From positions 1 to 36,033 of the forward strand of contig CALUFA010000024.1 in assembly GCA_944319795.1 (NCBI GenBank): a DNA stretch of 36,033 nucleotides, written 5' to 3'. The translations under genes and the position numbers were made by a program. This DNA is from an uncultured Prevotella sp. (lineage in GTDB: Bacteria > Bacteroidota > Bacteroidia > Bacteroidales > Bacteroidaceae). The first letter of the stretch is position 1. Each line of letters opens with the position of its first letter. This document shows, one piece after another, positions 32,672-36,033 of this stretch. A model generated the notes under the pieces. The model saw only the letters and a program-made list of their open reading frames with translations. It was not told where the DNA came from and did no database searches.

Positions 32672-32848
32672 ATGGCAACAATAAAGATAAAGCAGATTAA
32701 GAGTAAGATTGGCGCTCCCGTTGATCAGAAGCGTACGCTTGATTCTCTTGGATTGCATAAGATATCTCAAGTTGTAGAGCGCGAGGACACACCTGAACTT
32801 CGTGGCATGATAAGGAAGGTTCACCATTTGGTAACCGTTGTTGAGTAA
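32672..32848 (+). CDS. rpmD: 50S ribosomal protein L30
   Basis: A 58-residue L30 in the 50S subunit: MATIKIKQIKSKIGAPVDQK, then HKISQVVEREDTPELRGMI, ending LVTVVE. A strong SD-like AAGGAGG lies 9 bp before the ATG. It lies between rpsE and rplO in the usual order. Confidence 0.95.
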   Translation: MATIKIKQIKSKIGAPVDQKRTLDSLGLHKISQVVEREDTPELRGMIRKVHHLVTVVE

Positions 32849-32880
32849 CGTAACTTAATTACATTTAAAGGAGAACGATT

Positions 32881-33327
32881 ATGAAATTAAATAATTTAAA
32901 GCCGGCCGCCGGTTCTACGCATTCACGCCGCCGTTTGGGACGTGGACCGGGTTCAGGACTTGGAGGTACGTCAACTCGTGGCCACAAGGGTGCAAAAGCT
33001 CGTTCTGGTTACAAGAGGAAGATTGGATTTGAAGGAGGCCAGATGCCGTTGCAGCGTCGCGTTCCGAAGTTCGGATTCAAGAACATCAACCATAAAGAGT
33101 ATTTTGCCGTGAACCTTTCTACGCTTCAGTCGCTTGCTGAAACTAAGAATCTGACCAAGATCGGCATCAACGAACTTAAGGAAGCCGGTCTTACCAACGG
33201 AAAGGAATTGGTTAAGATTTTGGGCAACGGCGAGCTCAAGGCTAAGCTCGAGGTGGAGGCTAATGCCTTCTCTAAATCTGCCGAAGAGGCTATCAAGGCA
33301 GCTGGTGGTAACACAACTATAATCTAA
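32881..33327 (+). CDS. rplO: 50S ribosomal protein L15
   Basis: A 148-residue L15, a late 50S assembly protein. The Gly/Arg-rich N-terminal extension (RRRLGRGPGSGLGGTSTRGH) penetrates 23S rRNA, and the globular domain carries FEGGQMPLQRRVPKFGF. AAAGGAG precedes the start. It is 4 bp before secY. Confidence 0.97.
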   Translation: MKLNNLKPAAGSTHSRRRLGRGPGSGLGGTSTRGHKGAKARSGYKRKIGFEGGQMPLQRRVPKFGFKNINHKEYFAVNLSTLQSLAETKNLTKIGINELKEAGLTNGKELVKILGNGELKAKLEVEANAFSKSAEEAIKAAGGNTTII

Positions 33328-33331
33328 GTAA

Positions 33332-34678
33332 ATGAAAAAGTTTATTGAGACACTGAAGAACTGTTGGAAGATTGAGGATTTGCGTCAGCGAATCCTCATC
33401 ACCATCGCGTTTGTGGCAATATACCGTTTTGGGTCGTTCGTGGTTTTACCGGGTATCGACCCATCTATGTTGGAAAAGCTGCAGTCGCAGACCAGTGGCG
33501 GTCTTATGTCGCTGTTGGACATGTTCTCCGGTGGTGCGTTCTCCAATGCGTCAATCTTCGCATTGGGAATAATGCCTTACATCTCTGCTTCTATCGTGAT
33601 GCAGCTCCTTGCCGTGGCAGTGCCATACTTCCAAAAAATGCAGCGTGAGGGCGAGAGCGGACGAAAGAAAATCAATTGGTACACTCGTATATTGACTGTG
33701 GCCATCCTTTTGTTCCAAGCGCCTTCATACTTGATGAACTTGAAGATGCAGGCCTACGGCGCATTGTCATCCGGCATTGACTGGTCTGTGTTCATGATAC
33801 CTGCGACAGTTATCCTTGCTGCTGGTAGCATGTTCATACTTTGGCTGGGCGAGCGTATAACCGACAAGGGCATTGGAAATGGTATTTCGTTGATAATAAT
33901 GATAGGTATCATAGCTCGCTTGCCTCAGGCTTTCATACAGGAGGTAAGTTCACGCTTTACGGCGATTTCGGGCGGTGGCCTTGTCATGTTCATCATTGAG
34001 ATAGCAATTCTCTATGCAGTGGTATGTGCTTCTTTGCTTTTGGTTCAGGGTGTCCGCAAGATACCAGTGCAATATGCAAAGCGTCTCGTCGGTAACAAGC
34101 AATACGGTGGAGCGCGCCAGTATGTTCCGCTGAAGCTGTTTGCTGCCAACGTCATGCCTATCATCTTTGCCCAGGCTTTGATGTTCATACCGTTGGCGAT
34201 AGTACAGTATTCAACCGATCAGACTGGTTTTGTCATCCGCTCTTTGATGGATCATAGGAGCCTGCTTTACAATATAGTATTTGCGGCGCTTATAATCGCC
34301 TTTACTTATTTCTATACGGCGATAACCTTAAATCCAACCCAGATGGCGGAGGATATGAAGCGTAATAATGGATTCATTCCTGGCATAAAGCCTGGTAAGG
34401 ATACGGCGAATTACATTGATACCGTTATGTCGCGTATCACGCTGCCTGGTTCTTTGTTCATTGCGTTCATAGCGATAATGCCGGCCCTTGCTGGTCTGCT
34501 GGATGTGCAAGAGGCGTTCTCGCAATTCTTTGGAGGTACGTCGCTTCTCATACTTGTAGGTGTTGTAATTGACACTTTACAGCAGATAGAGAGCCATTTG
34601 ATGATGCGTCATTATGACGGATTGCTTAATTCGGGCAGAATCCGTGGACGCGGCGGCAATACTGTTTCTGCATATTGA
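33332..34678 (+). CDS. secY: protein translocase subunit SecY
   Basis: A 448-residue SecY, the pore of the SecYEG inner-membrane channel for secretory and membrane proteins. Ten hydrophobic segments are visible. The first is around RILITIAFVAIYRFGSFVVL, followed by the plug region (LDMFSGGAFSNASIFALGIM). The cytosolic loop with PVQYAKRLVG and the C-terminal SHLMMRHYDGLLNSGRIRGR follow. It lies 4 bp after rplO and 21 bp before map, as in many bacteria. Confidence 0.97.
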   Translation: MKKFIETLKNCWKIEDLRQRILITIAFVAIYRFGSFVVLPGIDPSMLEKLQSQTSGGLMSLLDMFSGGAFSNASIFALGIMPYISASIVMQLLAVAVPYFQKMQREGESGRKKINWYTRILTVAILLFQAPSYLMNLKMQAYGALSSGIDWSVFMIPATVILAAGSMFILWLGERITDKGIGNGISLIIMIGIIARLPQAFIQEVSSRFTAISGGGLVMFIIEIAILYAVVCASLLLVQGVRKIPVQYAKRLVGNKQYGGARQYVPLKLFAANVMPIIFAQALMFIPLAIVQYSTDQTGFVIRSLMDHRSLLYNIVFAALIIAFTYFYTAITLNPTQMAEDMKRNNGFIPGIKPGKDTANYIDTVMSRITLPGSLFIAFIAIMPALAGLLDVQEAFSQFFGGTSLLILVGVVIDTLQQIESHLMMRHYDGLLNSGRIRGRGGNTVSAY

Positions 34679-34699
34679 TTTAGCGTGTTTCTGTACTGA

Positions 34700-35500
34700 A
34701 TGAAGATATTTCTAAAGACAGAAGATGAAATTGAACTGATGCGTAAAGCGAACCGACTTGTCGGTAAAACACTCGGTGAGATAGCTAAGCATATCAAGCC
34801 GGGTGTTACCACGCTTCAGTTAGATAAGGTTGCGGAAGAGTTCATAAGAGACAACGGGGCTATACCCACATTTAAGAATTTTCCAAATCCGTTCGGTAAT
34901 CCTTTTCCTGCCAGTATTTGCACGTCGGTCAACGATGTCGTCGTGCATGGCATACCTGACGATAAGACCGTGCTAAAGGAAGGTGATGTTATATCTGTGG
35001 ATTGCGGTACGCTACTTGATGGTTTCAACGGCGATTCTTGTTACACGTTTTGTGTTGGAGAAGTCGAGCCTGAAATCAAGCAGTTGCTGAAAGTCACGAA
35101 AGAGTCTTTATATCTTGGAATTGAGTCGGCGGTAGCCGGCAAACATATCGGAGATATAGGCAATGCAGTCCAAAGTCATTGTGAATCTTTCGGTTACGGA
35201 ATTGTCAGGGAACTGACGGGGCACGGTATCGGTAAGGACATGCATGAAGATCCTTCCGTCCCTAACTACGGGAATAAGGGAAACGGCGTGCTTCTGAAAT
35301 CCGGTATGTGCATTGCAATCGAACCGATGGTAACAATGGGCGACCGCTCAATTTATATGATGCCTGACCGTTGGACTATAAGGACGCGCGATGGCAAGCC
35401 TGCTGCCCATTTCGAGCATACGGTAGTAGTGCGCAGGGGAAAGGCTGAGATTTTATCTTCGTTTGAAGAAGTTGAACAATTAGAAGGAAATTTATTTTAA
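34700..35500 (+). CDS. map: type I methionine aminopeptidase
   Basis: A 266-residue cytosolic metalloprotease that removes the initiator Met from nascent proteins. The five metal ligands are D101 and D112 (VDCGTLLDGFNGDSC), H175 (TGHGIGKDMHEDP), E208 (AIEPMVTMG) and E239 (FEHTVVV). It has no zinc-finger N-terminal extension. It lies between secY and infA in the spc series. Confidence 0.96.
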   Translation: MKIFLKTEDEIELMRKANRLVGKTLGEIAKHIKPGVTTLQLDKVAEEFIRDNGAIPTFKNFPNPFGNPFPASICTSVNDVVVHGIPDDKTVLKEGDVISVDCGTLLDGFNGDSCYTFCVGEVEPEIKQLLKVTKESLYLGIESAVAGKHIGDIGNAVQSHCESFGYGIVRELTGHGIGKDMHEDPSVPNYGNKGNGVLLKSGMCIAIEPMVTMGDRSIYMMPDRWTIRTRDGKPAAHFEHTVVVRRGKAEILSSFEEVEQLEGNLF

Positions 35501-35506
35501 AACAGT

Positions 35507-35725
35507 ATGTCAAAACAAGACGCAATTGAACAAGACGGAACGATAGTTGAAGCATTGTCGAATGCAATGTTCCGAGTGGAATTAGAGAATGGCTGTCCAA
35601 TTACGGCTCACATCTCGGGTAAGATGAGAATGCACTACATTAAGATTCTTCCCGGCGACAAGGTTAAGGTTGAGATGAGTCCTTATGACTTGACCAAAGG
35701 CAGAATAGTGTTCAGGTACAAATAA
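35507..35725 (+). CDS. infA: translation initiation factor IF-1
   Basis: A 72-residue single OB-fold protein that binds the 30S A site during initiation. [20 protein letters not shown] and the C-terminal [16 protein letters not shown] match the family. It is 6 bp after map and 13 bp before rpmJ. Confidence 0.97.
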   Translation: MSKQDAIEQDGTIVEALSNAMFRVELENGCPITAHISGKMRMHYIKILPGDKVKVEMSPYDLTKGRIVFRYK

Positions 35726-35738
35726 TTTATAGAGATAT

Positions 35739-35855
35739 ATGAAAACGAGAACATCAATCAAGAAACGTACTCCCGACTGCAAGATAGTACGTCGTAAAGG
35801 TCGTCTGTACGTTATCAACAAGAAGAACCCCAAGTACAAATTACGTCAGGGCTAA
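35739..35855 (+). CDS. rpmJ: 50S ribosomal protein L36, C-minus form
   Basis: A 38-residue L36 in the 50S subunit: [20 protein letters not shown], then [18 protein letters not shown]. Only one of the four zinc ligands (C14) is present, so this is the zinc-free form, as in other Bacteroidetes. It lies 13 bp after infA. Confidence 0.94.
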   Translation: MKTRTSIKKRTPDCKIVRRKGRLYVINKKNPKYKLRQG

Positions 35856-35884
35856 ACAATTAATTTTAAATTTTTTAATAACAA

Positions 35885-36033
35885 ATGGCAATAAGAATTG
35901 TTGGAGTAGATTTGCCCCAGAACAAGCGTGGCGAAATCGCATTGACCTACATCTACGGTATAGGTCGAAGTAGTTCAGCAAAGATATTGGATAAGGCAGG
36001 CGTAAGCCGTGACCTGAAGGTCAGCGAGTGGAC
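35885..36033 (+). CDS. rpsM: 30S ribosomal protein S13 (partial, runs off the window)
   Basis: The first 49 codons of S13: [20 protein letters not shown], then [20 protein letters not shown]13 lies at the top of the 30S head and forms intersubunit bridges. The C-terminal part is outside the window. It would be followed by rpsK-rpsD-rpoA-rplQ if the usual order continues. Confidence 0.95.
   Translation, partial: MAIRIVGVDLPQNKRGEIALTYIYGIGRSSSAKILDKAGVSRDLKVSEW

Overview
The window looks like chromosomal DNA of a Bacteroidales bacterium, probably Prevotellaceae. Support comes from Bacteroidetes-type promoters (TTTG, about 19-20 bp, then TAnnTTTG) in front of many genes, lipoproteins with an acidic patch after the lipid-modified Cys, a DUF3467 gene just before rpsL, and S14 and L36 proteins lacking zinc-binding Cys sets. 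No rRNA, tRNA, CRISPR array, phage or intact transposase was found.

Layout. (1) About 1-2200, minus strand: rpsU, a XerC-type recombinase and hpf, followed by a promoter firing out of the left edge. (2) About 2300-5700: a TPR/transmembrane/HTH-like regulator whose lipoprotein signal peptide appears frameshifted, a divergent small outer-membrane beta-barrel protein, and a surface-type lipoprotein. (3) About 5700-17500: metabolic and envelope genes (aminopeptidase P, malate dehydrogenase, a secreted CMD-cupin protein, a DUF4595 lipoprotein, a MscS-type channel, an arabinose/fucose isomerase-family protein). They are separated by unusually long intergenic regions rich in palindromes. (4) About 17500-20500: a HAD phosphatase/hotdog thioesterase fusion, trpS and a DUF3467 gene. 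(5) 20.8-36.0 kb, plus strand: rpsL-rpsG-fusA, then the S10-spc series from rpsJ through rpmJ into a truncated rpsM. Genes in this last block are packed with 0-100 bp gaps or 1-nt overlaps.

The ribosomal block supplies ribosomal proteins, EF-G, SecY, methionine aminopeptidase and IF1, so synthesis, export and N-terminal processing of proteins are co-produced. hpf and rpsU on the left also act in translation. In related Bacteroidales, as I recall them, hpf/xerC lies beside tRNA-tuf-secE-nusG-rpoBC and rpoC precedes the DUF3467 gene. Here those two halves are separated by about 18 kb and point in opposite directions, which suggests a rearrangement.

The most unusual content is non-coding. Three intergenic loci each hold four phase-locked 22-bp units with a dyad core near AAAAGGC-GCCTTTT. 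A second family, with at least four more convincing members, has ends resembling GTCAGTTCGGTATAAG and its inverse around long, near-perfect palindromes. There is also a 198-bp element with perfect 24-bp inverted ends. Several genes have candidate structured leaders: the isomerase-family gene (attenuator-like), the DUF4595 lipoprotein, mdh, and pepP with a tandem-repeat 5' leader.
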